Notes under the pieces: generated by a model
The model's database searches: none
Told to the model about the DNA's origin: nothing
The model's input: the letters and a program-made list of their open reading frames with translations, nothing else
Made by a program: the position numbers and the translations under genes
Assembly: GCF_000468115.1 (NCBI RefSeq)
Contig: NZ_AVQI01000016.1
Span: forward strand, 55,294-119,293
Length of the DNA: 64,000 bases
Reading direction: 5' to 3'
Source: Treponema socranskii subsp. socranskii VPI DR56BR1116 = ATCC 35536
GTDB taxonomy: Bacteria > Spirochaetota > Spirochaetia > Treponematales > Treponemataceae
Shown here: in pieces, positions 45,881 through 55,171 of the stretch
How positions within the stretch are numbered: the first letter of the stretch is position 1
How the letters are laid out: each line of letters opens with the position of its first letter

Positions 45881-46937
45881 ACACACCTCCCGCATCTTCG
45901 GCCGCCGCTTTGCCAAGGTGCAGCACTTGCCACCCTGCCATACGCAAAAGCGCTTCGTCGTGCGTAACGATGATGACGGTCGGGATTTCGGAAACGGAAA
46001 GCGAATGCAGGATTTCCATAACCGTAGCGCGGCTTTCCGTATCCAAAGCGGCAGTCGGTTCGTCGAGCAAAAGCAGTTTTGCGTTTTGCGCAAGGCAGCG
46101 CGCAAAAGACACTTTTTGCTTTTCACCGCCCGAAAGACTTGCAAAGCTCCTGCCCGAAAGATGAAGCGCATCGACACGTGCGAGCGCTTTTCGAATAAGA
46201 GACGTTCCGTTTTTTACGCGGGACGGCAAACCGAGCGACACGACTTCTTCAACCGAAAGACTGTACTCCGAGCTCTCCGCCGCTTGCGGAATATAACCGA
46301 TCGTCCGCTTGGGCAGCTTCGACGGATGTACGCCGTCGATCAAAATCTCCCCCGATTCGACCGGGATCATACCGATCAGCAATCGTAAAAGCGTCGTCTT
46401 TCCCGCGCCGTTTTCGCCCGCTATCATAAGACGACCGCCGGCATTTACGGCGAACGAAATGTTTTTGATAAAACCGTACGGCGCGGACAAATTTCGCACG
46501 CACACGTCGACGCCCTGCACGAGCTTTGCGCGGAAGCGCAGATGCGTATACATCTCATCGCTGTCGTGCATCGTTTCGAGACGATCTTCGGTCGCGCACA
46601 AAAGACGGCGCACCGAGGTATCGTACGAAAGTTCAATCGGATCGTGCCCGCCGCGCACACGGTTCAATTCCGCAACATAGTCGATCGCCAACGCGCTTGC
46701 GATATTCGCGTGGATTTTTTTGATGCCCATACGGATCATCAAAACGCAGGCGGCCTTTCCGACGGCGGTATCGTGAGCACAAAGATCGCTTCGAGAACCG
46801 TCATACGTTTTAAAAAAATCTTCAAGGGCAAACAGCGGCATAAGCCACTTTCCGCCGTTTGAAAAGATGAGCGTATCTCCGTCGTAAACGCACAGCGTCG
46901 TATGTTCGGGAAGCGGTAAACGATAAGCGGCAATCAT
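45873..46937 (-). CDS. Fusion of DUF1893 domain and ABC transporter ATPase
   Basis: The 354-residue protein starts at ATG 46937. Residues ~5-95 (CVYDGDTLIFSNGGKWLMPL, then DTAVGKAACVLMIRMGIKKI) form a DUF1893 domain, known from structures as an inactive deaminase-like fold. After a ~45-residue linker an ABC domain follows with Walker A GENGAGKTT (174-182), Q loop YIPQAAE, signature LSGGEKQK and Walker B LLLLDEP. It pairs with the ABC-3 permease it overlaps. The N-terminal domain may sense a ligand; that is speculation. Confidence 0.87.
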   Translation of the reverse strand: MIAAYRLPLPEHTTLCVYDGDTLIFSNGGKWLMPLFALEDFFKTYDGSRSDLCAHDTAVGKAACVLMIRMGIKKIHANIASALAIDYVAELNRVRGGHDPIELSYDTSVRRLLCATEDRLETMHDSDEMYTHLRFRAKLVQGVDVCVRNLSAPYGFIKNISFAVNAGGRLMIAGENGAGKTTLLRLLIGMIPVESGEILIDGVHPSKLPKRTIGYIPQAAESSEYSLSVEEVVSLGLPSRVKNGTSLIRKALARVDALHLSGRSFASLSGGEKQKVSFARCLAQNAKLLLLDEPTAALDTESRATVMEILHSLSVSEIPTVIIVTHDEALLRMAGWQVLHLGKAAAEDAGGVCG

Positions 46938-46943
46938 ACAGAC

Positions 46944-46971
46944 AGTATAGAATAATTCGCATAAATGGCAA
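46944..46971 (-). promoter_or_regulatory. Promoter of the DUF1893-ABC operon
   Basis: On the minus strand TTGCCA (46966-46971), 16 bp, TATACT (46944-46949), then 6 bp to ATG 46937. No ribosome-binding site. Confidence 0.7.
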
Positions 46972-47000
46972 ATAGCGCATATAGGGCTGAAAAAAAATAC

Positions 47001-47029
47001 TGTGAAATAATCTGCATTCAATGTATACT
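47001..47029 (+). promoter_or_regulatory. Promoter of the Crp-type regulator
   Basis: TATACT (47024-47029) lies 7 bp before ATG 47037; the -35 region TGTGAA (47001-47006, 17-bp spacer) is poor. Leaderless start predicted. Confidence 0.5.
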
Positions 47030-47036
47030 ATTAAAC

Positions 47037-47726
47037 ATGGCCAACACATTCCCCGTGACCAGAATATCGCCCTGGATTAATATCGATCTTTCCTATTGGG
47101 ATGACCTTACCCGAAACCGGCTGCCTCGTTTGTTTCGAAAAAAAACGTTCCTGTATCACCAGAATGAAATGCCGGACGGTGTGTATATCATAAAATCGGG
47201 ACGAGTCAGGATAACGTCTTACCGCTCCGGAGGAGAAGAAAAACAGCTTTATATTGCGGAACAAGGAGCTATGTGCGGGGAGTTTGCATGTATTCAAAAC
47301 CATCCTCATGACACTTCCGCAGTCGCCATTGTGGATTCGATGGTATACTTCATTCCTTATCATGTGCTGGAAGAACATATGCGAAGAAATTGGAGTATAG
47401 CACAAAAAATCATGCGTCTTGTCTGCCGAAAGAGCAGCATTTTTGTCAGCCAAATTCTGGAGCTCAGTTTTTACCAATCCCTACAGCGTATCGCCCGCAT
47501 ACTCCTGGATATCGCCGCACAGTACGGAAGGGCTCAAGCCGACGGAAGCGTCCTTATAAGTATAAAGTTTACTCATCAGGATATCGCCAGTATGATTAAC
47601 ACCAGCAGGGTTACGACCAGTAATATTTTTAACGATTTTCTTGAAAAGGGCATAATCGGCCGGAAAGACGGACATTATATTCTTCGGGATACGGAAGAAC
47701 TTGAACGCCTTTTATCCGAATACTAG
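47037..47726 (+). CDS. Crp/Fnr family transcriptional regulator
   Basis: The 229-residue protein has the cyclic-nucleotide-binding-like fold (GVYIIKSGRVRITSYRSGG, EQGAMCGEFACIQNHPH) and a winged helix-turn-helix (FTHQDIASMINTSRVTTSNIFNDFLEKGII). No Fnr Cys cluster is seen. It points toward, and shares the base composition of, the adjacent transporter-racemase island, separated from it by a bidirectional terminator. Regulation of that island is likely by position. Confidence 0.9.
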   Translation: MANTFPVTRISPWINIDLSYWDDLTRNRLPRLFRKKTFLYHQNEMPDGVYIIKSGRVRITSYRSGGEEKQLYIAEQGAMCGEFACIQNHPHDTSAVAIVDSMVYFIPYHVLEEHMRRNWSIAQKIMRLVCRKSSIFVSQILELSFYQSLQRIARILLDIAAQYGRAQADGSVLISIKFTHQDIASMINTSRVTTSNIFNDFLEKGIIGRKDGHYILRDTEELERLLSEY

Positions 47727-47736
47727 TCGACAACGG

Positions 47737-47780
47737 AAAGGGCTGTTATAAAAGCAATCGATTTTTACAACAGCCTTTTT
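47737..47780. terminator. Bidirectional terminator between the Crp gene and the antiporter island
   Basis: GGCTGTT (47741-47747) pairs with AACAGCC (47769-47775); an A run precedes and a T run follows, so it can serve the convergent genes on both strands. Confidence 0.8.
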
Positions 47781-47810
47781 ATTAGCGTGTCCGGAATTAT
47801 TTAGCGCAGC

Positions 47811-49226
47811 CTATGCTTCGGCCGTATTTTCATTATCGCTTTTTTCACCGCCGTCGGCCATCATAGTACGGCCGTATCCGGTGACAATGGACACAATGAG
47901 AATAACAAGCATTGCCCAAGGGTAAAATTGTCCGACGATGATTGCAATTGGAGAAACGGGACTTGCCCCTTCCACAGGAGCTGTCGTTGCGCTCAGCATA
48001 ACACCGATGACTACCGGAATCATGTAGGGAAGCAGATAATTCAGCGTGCTTCCCGTACAGTCCAAAAGATTTGCCCGCCGGTATTTATTGATACGGTATT
48101 TTTTACCCAGCTTGTTAGCCAGTTCTCCTGTTCCTACGATGGCTGCCGTGTTGAGACCCGTAGCCATGTTTAGCAGGATAACAATGATAACGATCGCAAT
48201 TTCCGCTGAACGGACGCCTATTATAAAACGATCCATGGACTTGAGAAGCAGGTCTATACCGCCGCCTTCTTTCAGAACGCTTATTTGGGCGAACATCATC
48301 ATGACTATGATCACTGTGGGAACTGCGCTCTGTATACCTTCGAGGATAATTCCTCCTGCACCGAAGGGCTCCGGAACGGAAACTATATCACCCAATCCGA
48401 TGGTACCTGTCGCCAAGGCGATTATGAGCCCAGATATGATGCCGTAACTCAAAGCTTCCAAAAGATGTCTTTTAAATATGCAGGCGGTTACAACTATCAC
48501 GGGGATGAGCAAAAACAAAAGAGATACCGGATTGGTCTCGCCCGCCGAAATCATTGTGCTGTCTATAACTTGGCCTCCGGATCCGAGGATAAAATATAAA
48601 ATCATTGAAATAAGCGCTGCGGGAATGGAGTATTTCAGTCGGCTGCGCACAACACCTCCGAGATCCGCTTCCTGCGTAGATGCTGAGGCGATGGTAGTGT
48701 CGGAAACGGGGGAAAGGTTGTCTCCGAAAGCGCCTCCTGAAATTATAGCACCCATAAGCAGTCCCGGTGTCGCTCCTACCAAGTATCCTACGGGATAAAG
48801 TATAGGCCCGACTACGAATATGGTACCCACAGATGTTCCTGTAGAAAATGCCACAAGACAAGTCAAAAGGAATGTCGCCCCGACAAACTTATTTCCTAAA
48901 AAATTCGCCCGCACAAGATAATTGGCAAGGGTTGTCACAACACCGCTTCGGCTGAGCAAGGCGCCGCATATACCGGCATATATGACGGCAACAATCAGTA
49001 TAGCCGCTATATTGTCGGTCACCCCTTTAAGGATGGCTTCGCAATAAGCGATTTTGTCCTTTGCCAAAAAGATGCAAAGTATCAGAGGAAGCAAAAAGAC
49101 TACCCAATACTCAGGGATATTTGCGTTTAGGACTGCGATATAGATAAGTCCCGCTATGGCAAGCATAATCGGTACGAATATCATACCTTTACTGCCATAG
49201 AATTCCAGATTTCGTTTTTCTTCCAT
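47811..49226 (-). CDS. NhaC-family Na+/H+ antiporter-like transporter (1)
   Basis: The 471-residue membrane protein has about twelve hydrophobic segments and the family motif GGAFGDNLSPVSDTTIASAS, plus STGTSVGTIFVVGPILYP. NhaC-family members exchange Na+ for H+ or for organic anions and amino acids. It is the last gene of the island operon. GGAGG is upstream of ATG 49226, at longer than usual spacing. With a second paralogue three genes up, an organic-substrate role is plausible. Confidence 0.9.
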   Translation of the reverse strand: MEEKRNLEFYGSKGMIFVPIMLAIAGLIYIAVLNANIPEYWVVFLLPLILCIFLAKDKIAYCEAILKGVTDNIAAILIVAVIYAGICGALLSRSGVVTTLANYLVRANFLGNKFVGATFLLTCLVAFSTGTSVGTIFVVGPILYPVGYLVGATPGLLMGAIISGGAFGDNLSPVSDTTIASASTQEADLGGVVRSRLKYSIPAALISMILYFILGSGGQVIDSTMISAGETNPVSLLFLLIPVIVVTACIFKRHLLEALSYGIISGLIIALATGTIGLGDIVSVPEPFGAGGIILEGIQSAVPTVIIVMMMFAQISVLKEGGGIDLLLKSMDRFIIGVRSAEIAIVIIVILLNMATGLNTAAIVGTGELANKLGKKYRINKYRRANLLDCTGSTLNYLLPYMIPVVIGVMLSATTAPVEGASPVSPIAIIVGQFYPWAMLVILIVSIVTGYGRTMMADGGEKSDNENTAEA

Positions 49227-49258
49227 AATGATTACCGATCCTCCTTTTTAAGGAATTG

Positions 49259-49636
49259 CTATTCTAAGGCGGCGACGATTTCTATTTCGCAGAGTACTCC
49301 TTTCGGCAGTTGTTTTACCGCGACGCAGCTGCGGGCGGGTTTTGATACAAAATATTTTTCATAAACTTTGTTGAATGCCGCAAAATCTCCCATGTCCGCA
49401 AGAAAACAGGTGGTTTTGATAACCTTTGTAAAATCAATACCGTTCGCGGTAAGTACGGCGCTTATGTTTTTTATTACTTGCTCCGCCTGTGCGCTGATAT
49501 TGTCGCCCGTTACGTTGCCGCTTACGGGATCAAGGGGTATTTGCCCTGACGTAAACAGCAGATTTCCGTAACTTATGGCCTGTGAATACGGTCCGATTGC
49601 CGCAGGCGCCTTGTCGGTATTTGTTATTTTTAACAT
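49259..49636 (-). CDS. ridA: RidA-family enamine/imine deaminase
   Basis: The 125-residue protein has the RidA pattern TNTDKAPAAIGPYSQAISYG, FTSGQIPLDP, and PARSCVAVKQLPKG with the carboxylate-binding Arg. RidA hydrolyses reactive 2-aminoacrylate and related imines made by PLP enzymes. AGGAGG precedes the start. Its place between two antiporters and near a PLP aminotransferase supports an amino-acid catabolic island. Confidence 0.93.
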   Translation of the reverse strand: MLKITNTDKAPAAIGPYSQAISYGNLLFTSGQIPLDPVSGNVTGDNISAQAEQVIKNISAVLTANGIDFTKVIKTTCFLADMGDFAAFNKVYEKYFVSKPARSCVAVKQLPKGVLCEIEIVAALE

Positions 49637-49702
49637 GATCCATTCCTCCTAAAAATTCAATTCGCCGAAATAATCCGGCGGTTAATTCACGATCAACATG
49701 GA

Positions 49703-51175
49703 TCATACATCCATTATATTTTTGGATTTATTCTCCGCTGCGTCTTTTGCTATTTCAGCGTCGTATTGATCTTTTGGGATAAAACTACGTCCCCATCCCG
49801 AAATACAGGCGAACACCATCACTGCAAGAAGCGTCCATCCGTGGAATGCGAACAAGCTTATATGAAACACCGTAAAATCTACCGGCGCGCCGGAACCTGC
49901 GGCAAACATATACGCTAGCATCGGGGCAAAACTGTAGGGAATAAGACACATAGCCGCTCCCGAAACAGCATCCAGAATATTGGCGCTTCTGTCTCTGGAA
50001 ATACGGTGTTTTTCCACCAAAACTTTTTTTGCCACGGGGCCGAGCATGACTATGACAACAGTGTTTGCCACAGTCAGCATGTTAAGGATGATATCGAGCA
50101 TTAAGATGGTAAGTTCCGAACTGCGGGGGGACTTTGTAAAAACCGACAGTCTGTCTATGAGATAGCTGAAAAATCCGCCTTTGTCGAGGAGATTTATAAG
50201 TCCCATAAGCATAAATGCGAATAAGGAAATGTCGATAAGCCCTAAAATGCCTTCAACTAAAACACCGCCTACGGTAAAATTATTTAGATCGATGACAAGA
50301 ATTCGAGCAGGATCAAGCAGTCCCGTCGCAAGACTTAGCACCAATGCGATTACACAGCTTAACATCAAAGCTATTATCAGGTGAGATCCTCGGTACATAA
50401 GGAAAATAAGAATTGCCGGTATTAAAAGCATTATGAGACCGTTCGGCTTAAGTTCTCCGAGCGATGCGGTAGTAAATTCCCCTCTCGTACCGCTGCCGGC
50501 AAAAATAAAAAACAGCACCGCTGCTATTGCGGCGGCAACCAGTGCATATTTTAGGCGCGAGCGAACCACATCGGCGACTTCTATCCCTTGTGAATATGCC
50601 GAAGCGATAGTAGTATCCGAAACAGGCGCAATATTGTCGCCGAAATACGCTGCAGACACTATGGCACCCAAAAGGACAGCTCCGTTGGAACCGATAGCAG
50701 CCCCTACGGGATAAAGAATAGGAGTCAGAGCGATCACAGTCCCTAAAGCCGTTCCCGTTGCGGTCGAGAGGGAGCATCCTAAAATGAATACCAATACAGG
50801 GAACAATCGAGGGCTGACATTGGCCCTTACGCAAAGCCAAACAAGACTATTGATCAGACCCGATTCTTTAAGGATCTGAGCTACGATTCCCGCAAGGAAC
50901 CATGCCATGAGCATTATGGCCACCATCTCGGAGGCCATACCTTTTACCAATTCGCCGGCGCATTTTTCCGGATTTTTTGCCATGATCAACGCTGCAAGAA
51001 TGGATGCCAGAGTCGGAACCCAAAACGCCATCGGAAGAGCCTTGCCGGTTAGAGCCAAAATGATTATTCCGACAAACAGGACAAGAAACGGAATCGCCGC
51101 CCCCAAAACGCCGCCTCTGAATTTAAGTACTTCGGATTTTGTTTCGTTGGTTTTATTTACCGATTTGTCTCCCAT
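49703..51175 (-). CDS. NhaC-family Na+/H+ antiporter-like transporter (2)
   Basis: The ~490-residue membrane protein is a paralogue of the first antiporter, with AAYFGDNIAPVSDTTIASAYS and STATGTALGTVIALTPILYP. It has about twelve hydrophobic segments. ATG 51175 is favoured because GGGGGTG lies upstream; an in-frame GTG at 51187 falls within that sequence. Substrate unknown; context suggests an amino or keto acid. Confidence 0.9.
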   Translation of the reverse strand: MGDKSVNKTNETKSEVLKFRGGVLGAAIPFLVLFVGIIILALTGKALPMAFWVPTLASILAALIMAKNPEKCAGELVKGMASEMVAIMLMAWFLAGIVAQILKESGLINSLVWLCVRANVSPRLFPVLVFILGCSLSTATGTALGTVIALTPILYPVGAAIGSNGAVLLGAIVSAAYFGDNIAPVSDTTIASAYSQGIEVADVVRSRLKYALVAAAIAAVLFFIFAGSGTRGEFTTASLGELKPNGLIMLLIPAILIFLMYRGSHLIIALMLSCVIALVLSLATGLLDPARILVIDLNNFTVGGVLVEGILGLIDISLFAFMLMGLINLLDKGGFFSYLIDRLSVFTKSPRSSELTILMLDIILNMLTVANTVVIVMLGPVAKKVLVEKHRISRDRSANILDAVSGAAMCLIPYSFAPMLAYMFAAGSGAPVDFTVFHISLFAFHGWTLLAVMVFACISGWGRSFIPKDQYDAEIAKDAAENKSKNIMDV

Positions 51176-51218
51176 AAATACAGTCACCCCCTTTCAACCC
51201 GGTGTTTCCCGGCTTACG

Positions 51219-51929
51219 CTATGTCTGGTCATATCTTCGGGGACATACGCTGTGTGCTATAAGGTCTGCCGCTCCTATTAAATCGAAAACGGGTAAACCC
51301 GTTTCATCCCGTACCGTACGGGAAAATGAGGCTAGGTTGCTGCATTCTATAAGCACAGCCCGAAGATCTTTGTCTTGTGCTTGTAACTTTTGACATGCCC
51401 GGCAAACGTCCTGTTCCATTAATTCAGGTTTAAGGGCATGACCTCCTTTTATGATTATTTCGTTAAAATGCGCCTCTTCTTCCATGCCTTGTATTACCAG
51501 AGGAATCTCGGGCACCCATCCCGACTGAAGCAGATGAGTTTCCTTTAAGAGCTTTGAATGGCCGGTGATTATTCCGATTTTTCCTTTTTTACCTATTAGT
51601 TGCCAAATAAGCGGTATCTGACAAAGAGAAGAAGCCGCCGTAATAAGTTTTTCCGCCATGTCCTGCTGATACAGCGACATGAGCCCGCAGTCTCCAATGA
51701 CTGCGGAGATACCCTTTGCCTTCAGTTTTTCTACGGCGTCAAGAATGTTTTTTCGTATCTCGGGCGAACCGTCGATGAGATCTGCAAAACCGCCTTTTAC
51801 AATCTGATAGCAGACCGGATATCGGAAGCTCAAGGCATTACCCGCGTCTCCCGGAATCCGAGGAGTCGTAGTGGAAAAAACCAAAATGCCGATATCCTGT
51901 GCGTAGAAGGAATACCCCGTGCGCATCAT
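51219..51929 (-). CDS. Aspartate/glutamate racemase superfamily protein
   Basis: The 236-residue protein has the two catalytic-type cysteines of cofactor-independent racemases: Cys81 in VIGDCGLMS and Cys196 in LIECSNLA. Members racemise Asp, Glu or hydantoins, or act as related isomerases and decarboxylases. AGGAGG precedes ATG 51929. It follows the aminotransferase by 34 bp if the latter is read through to TAA 51963. Specific substrate unknown. Confidence 0.82.
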   Translation of the reverse strand: MMRTGYSFYAQDIGILVFSTTTPRIPGDAGNALSFRYPVCYQIVKGGFADLIDGSPEIRKNILDAVEKLKAKGISAVIGDCGLMSLYQQDMAEKLITAASSLCQIPLIWQLIGKKGKIGIITGHSKLLKETHLLQSGWVPEIPLVIQGMEEEAHFNEIIIKGGHALKPELMEQDVCRACQKLQAQDKDLRAVLIECSNLASFSRTVRDETGLPVFDLIGAADLIAHSVCPRRYDQT

Positions 51930-51962
51930 GTCCGGCCTCCTTTTCAGACAGGCTTAAATTGT

Positions 51963-52073
51963 TTATACCTTTTTGTAATCCGGCTTACCCATTTCCGCAA
52001 TGATCGGCTTTAGGGTATCTGCAAGAACGTCAATATCTTTTTCCATATTGTAATATTGGCAGGAAACCCTAAA
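51963..52073 (-). pseudogene. C-terminal tail of the class V aminotransferase beyond an in-frame TGA
   Basis: Directly after TGA 52074-52076 the same frame continues for 36 codons (FRVSCQYYNMEKDIDVLADT and on to KKV) to TAA 51963-51965. This matches the expected family end (GG-[FI]-R-[VI]-S-x-x-[YF]-Y-N-x-x-x-[ED]-I-D). A single change, GGA to TGA, would explain the stop. Confidence 0.7.
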
Positions 52074-53207
52074 TCATCCGACATAGTCGGTGAAGCGCTG
52101 CGCGATGAGTACTCGTTTGGCATGCAGCTTTTTGAGAATTTCCAAATCTTTTTTCGTATCATTGTACAGTCTGAAGATAACGATGCCTGCTCTTCTGTCC
52201 CGTTCTTTGTGGGTGATAATGGTTCCGCCGAGTTCTTCCATCTTTTTCATGCAGTAGTCGCCCAGATCAAGGACGTGTTCTTCAATGTTTTTAATTCCCA
52301 ATTCATTGACCAGCCCCAAAGATTCGCCCAGCGCAATAGCGCCCGGATAATTTGACGTTCCGCCGATTTCAAAACGTCTGGCTGTTTTGACGAATTTCCA
52401 ATTATTTACCGCCTGCGAGCCGGGATTTTCCCAATATGCGCCCCATCCTTCAGCCGGAGCTTCGCTGTTGAGGTACCCCCAGAAAACCGGATCGATTTTG
52501 CCGAGCAGATCCTTGTTAATGTACATGACACCCGTCCCGAACGGCGAATTGAGCCATTTATGCCCGCCTGCGGTGAGGATGTCTACATGGAAGCTCTTTG
52601 TGTCCATATTGCGGACACCTAATTCCTGTACCGAGTCGACTACAAGGTAAATACCCTTTTGCTTGCAGAAGTCGCCTATTGATTTGAGATCCATGCGCCA
52701 ACCGTTGCACCATTCCACCGACGAGATGACGATTATTCTGGTTTTATTGTCAGCAGCTTTGGCAAAATCTTCGACGGTAAAACGATTGTCCTTTGCCTTT
52801 ACCACCTTTATCTCTATTCCCTCTTTTTCGCGTTTGACACACCACGGCAAGGCAACCTGAATAAATTCCAAATTTGTGGTAAGTATGTTTTCTCCCGGTT
52901 TTACCTCCAGCGACGTCGCCGCAATGTTGAGGCCGTGGCTGGTACTTTCCACCAAAGCGATTTCCTCAAGATCCGCGTTCAGAAGTTTTGCGGCTTCTGT
53001 ATAGGCTTTGTCCCTTTTGTGATCCATATTGATGTGGTGTGCGCTGGAGTTGATTTCATCGTTACGGGCGCTGTATTCGATAAATTCGTGCATTACCCTG
53101 ACCGTGCGCTGAGGAATAAGGCTTACGCAGGCGGCGTCCAAAAACGTAAGATCCTTGTCGAGCGCAGGGAATTCTTCTTCTCTAAACTTTGCCCAATTGA
53201 CACTCAT
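52074..53207 (-). CDS. Class V PLP-dependent aminotransferase (cysteine desulfurase/epimerase-like), interrupted near the C-terminus
   Basis: The 377-residue frame shows the class V fold: DAACVSLIPQRT at the start, the PLP-Asp segment YLVVDSVQELG (Asp191), and the Schiff-base lysine in TAGGHKWLNSPFGTG (His216-Lys217). Relatives act as cysteine desulfurases, isopenicillin N epimerase-like enzymes or C-S lyases. AAGGAG precedes ATG 53207. The frame stops at TGA just before a conserved C-terminal strand that is still encoded downstream in frame, so the protein is truncated, read through or recoded. It is the first gene of the island operon. Confidence 0.85.
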   Translation of the reverse strand: MSVNWAKFREEEFPALDKDLTFLDAACVSLIPQRTVRVMHEFIEYSARNDEINSSAHHINMDHKRDKAYTEAAKLLNADLEEIALVESTSHGLNIAATSLEVKPGENILTTNLEFIQVALPWCVKREKEGIEIKVVKAKDNRFTVEDFAKAADNKTRIIVISSVEWCNGWRMDLKSIGDFCKQKGIYLVVDSVQELGVRNMDTKSFHVDILTAGGHKWLNSPFGTGVMYINKDLLGKIDPVFWGYLNSEAPAEGWGAYWENPGSQAVNNWKFVKTARRFEIGGTSNYPGAIALGESLGLVNELGIKNIEEHVLDLGDYCMKKMEELGGTIITHKERDRRAGIVIFRLYNDTKKDLEILKKLHAKRVLIAQRFTDYVG

Positions 53208-53480
53208 ATCGATCTCCTTATAAATATGAATTTCAGCGTTTTACAGCTGATCGATTTATCCTTAACGAAAGTATACGACCGCTTTCCCGTATTTTCTATA
53301 AAGTATTTTACATTTTTGATGATTTTTTAATAAAATTTACACGGCAAAACTTATATAAATCATCGACCCTCTCCTGACTATCTTTTTTTCCGCATTTTTG
53401 TTAAAGTAATACGTATAAGCGTCGGCGCACAGCCGCTTTGCAAACGCTTCACATTTATCGTATCGATTCCGAGGTATTTT

Positions 53481-55073
53481 ATGAAAACTGTCGAATGGTG
53501 CAATCTCAACAAACTGGAAAGCTACAAAAAACTTCTTTCGCTGAAAGGAGCCGTTTCCGTTAAAACCGCTTTGAAAGGAGCGGCGGGTGCAAAGCGCATC
53601 GCGGACTTTTCGATTCCGATGAGCTCGGGTCTCACTTACAATTATGCGGCAAAAGAAGTGAACCGGCAAATCCTTTCGATTTTCAAATCGCTTGTCAAAG
53701 AGGCATCGCTCATCGAAAAGTTTTCCGCGCTCTACAACGGAGAAGTCGTCAACACGGGAGAGGGGCGCATGGTGCTTCATCACTTGACGAGGGGCAGGCT
53801 CGGCAAAGACGTATTCGACGGAAATGTAAACAAGCGCGGTTTTTATACCGCACAGCAAAAGGCGATCGCGGACTTCGCCGAGCGAGTGCATTCGGGAAAA
53901 CTCGTAAATGAAAAAGGCGAGCCTTATACGGCAGTGTGCCAAATCGGCATCGGCGGAAGCGATTTGGGGCCGAGAGCGCTCTACCTTGCCCTTGAAAATT
54001 GGGCGAAGGCGAACGGTAAGCTCAAAATGAAAGCGCATTTTATTTCGAATGTCGATCCGGACGACGGAGCTGCCGTCATCGCGTCTCTCGATCCTTCCCG
54101 TACGATTTTTATCCTCGTTTCGAAAAGCGGTACGACCCTTGAAACGCTTACGAATCAAATGTTCGTCGCCGATTTTATTAAAAAAGCCGGCTGCGATCCC
54201 GCAAAACACATGATCGCCGTAACGAGCGAAACGAGTCCGCTTGCAAAGAGCAGGGATTTTCTTGCGGCATTTTTTATGGATGATTATATCGGCGGACGCT
54301 ATTCGTCGTCGAGCGCCGTCGGAGGAGCGGTGCTGAGCCTCGCATTCGGCGCTGACGTATTCGAAAAAATTCTTAAAGGTATGGCGGCTGAAGACAAGCT
54401 TGCAACGGAAACCGACCTCGTAAAAAACGCAGCTCTCATGGACGCGCTCATCGGAGTGTATGAGCGTAACGTGCAGGGCTATCCGATGACGGCGGTGCTC
54501 CCTTATTCGCAGGCGCTCGTGCGCTTTCCCGCTCACTTGCAGCAGCTCGATATGGAATCGAACGGCAAAAGCGTCAACCGTTTCGGTAAAAAAATCAATT
54601 ATGTGACGGGTCCCGTCATATTCGGCGAGCCGGGAACGAACGGACAGCATTCGTTTTATCAGCTTTTGCATCAGGGAACGAATATCGTGCCGCTCCAGTT
54701 TATCGCTTTCAAAGAAAGCCAAGCCGGCAAAGACATCGTCGTCAAAGGTTCGACGAGCCAAAAGAAACTCGGCGCGAACGTAGCCGCGCAGATCATCGCG
54801 TTTGCATGCGGCAAAGACGACGATAATCCGAATAAATATTTTGCAGGAGAGCGGCCGTCGAGCATTATCTACGGCGAAAAACTCACGCCCGAAGCGCTCG
54901 GTGCGCTCCTTTCGCACTACGAAAACAAAGTGATGTTCCAAGGATTCTTATGGAATATCAATAGTTTCGATCAGGAAGGCGTACAGCTCGGCAAAAAACT
55001 TGCGAACGCAGTGCTCGAAGATAAAATGGAAGCGAACCTCAAAGCGTACGCCGAACTGCTCATAAAGCGATAA
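53481..55073 (+). CDS. pgi: Glucose-6-phosphate isomerase
   Basis: The 530-residue enzyme has the Pgi signatures IGIGGSDLGPRAL, LVSKSGTTLET, GGRYSSSSAVGG, NYVTGPVIFGEPGTNGQHSFYQL and FQGFLWNINSFDQEGVQLGK. It interconverts glucose and fructose 6-phosphates. GAGG lies six bases before ATG 53481. It is a single transcription unit convergent with the CapA-type gene. Codon composition returns here to the CpG-rich style of the chromosome. Confidence 0.97.
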   Translation: MKTVEWCNLNKLESYKKLLSLKGAVSVKTALKGAAGAKRIADFSIPMSSGLTYNYAAKEVNRQILSIFKSLVKEASLIEKFSALYNGEVVNTGEGRMVLHHLTRGRLGKDVFDGNVNKRGFYTAQQKAIADFAERVHSGKLVNEKGEPYTAVCQIGIGGSDLGPRALYLALENWAKANGKLKMKAHFISNVDPDDGAAVIASLDPSRTIFILVSKSGTTLETLTNQMFVADFIKKAGCDPAKHMIAVTSETSPLAKSRDFLAAFFMDDYIGGRYSSSSAVGGAVLSLAFGADVFEKILKGMAAEDKLATETDLVKNAALMDALIGVYERNVQGYPMTAVLPYSQALVRFPAHLQQLDMESNGKSVNRFGKKINYVTGPVIFGEPGTNGQHSFYQLLHQGTNIVPLQFIAFKESQAGKDIVVKGSTSQKKLGANVAAQIIAFACGKDDDNPNKYFAGERPSSIIYGEKLTPEALGALLSHYENKVMFQGFLWNINSFDQEGVQLGKKLANAVLEDKMEANLKAYAELLIKR

Positions 55074-55171
55074 GGTCGAAAAGCGGTGCTTAAAAGCACA
55101 ACCGGAGCGTAAGCGGGGATTCCGCTGTGAGAGCCGCGTTCTTATACGTCTACAAAGATTGTACGTCGCCA

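Noticed and set aside
52030..52076. Selenocysteine at the TGA of the class V aminotransferase
   Set aside because: A weak hairpin follows the TGA, but the apical loop lacks the bulged U and GU of bacterial SECIS elements and the residue is glycine in the family pattern; kept only as an alternative.
53337..54941. A 534-codon open frame on the minus strand
   Set aside because: Antisense shadow of pgi, whose full set of family motifs is on the plus strand.
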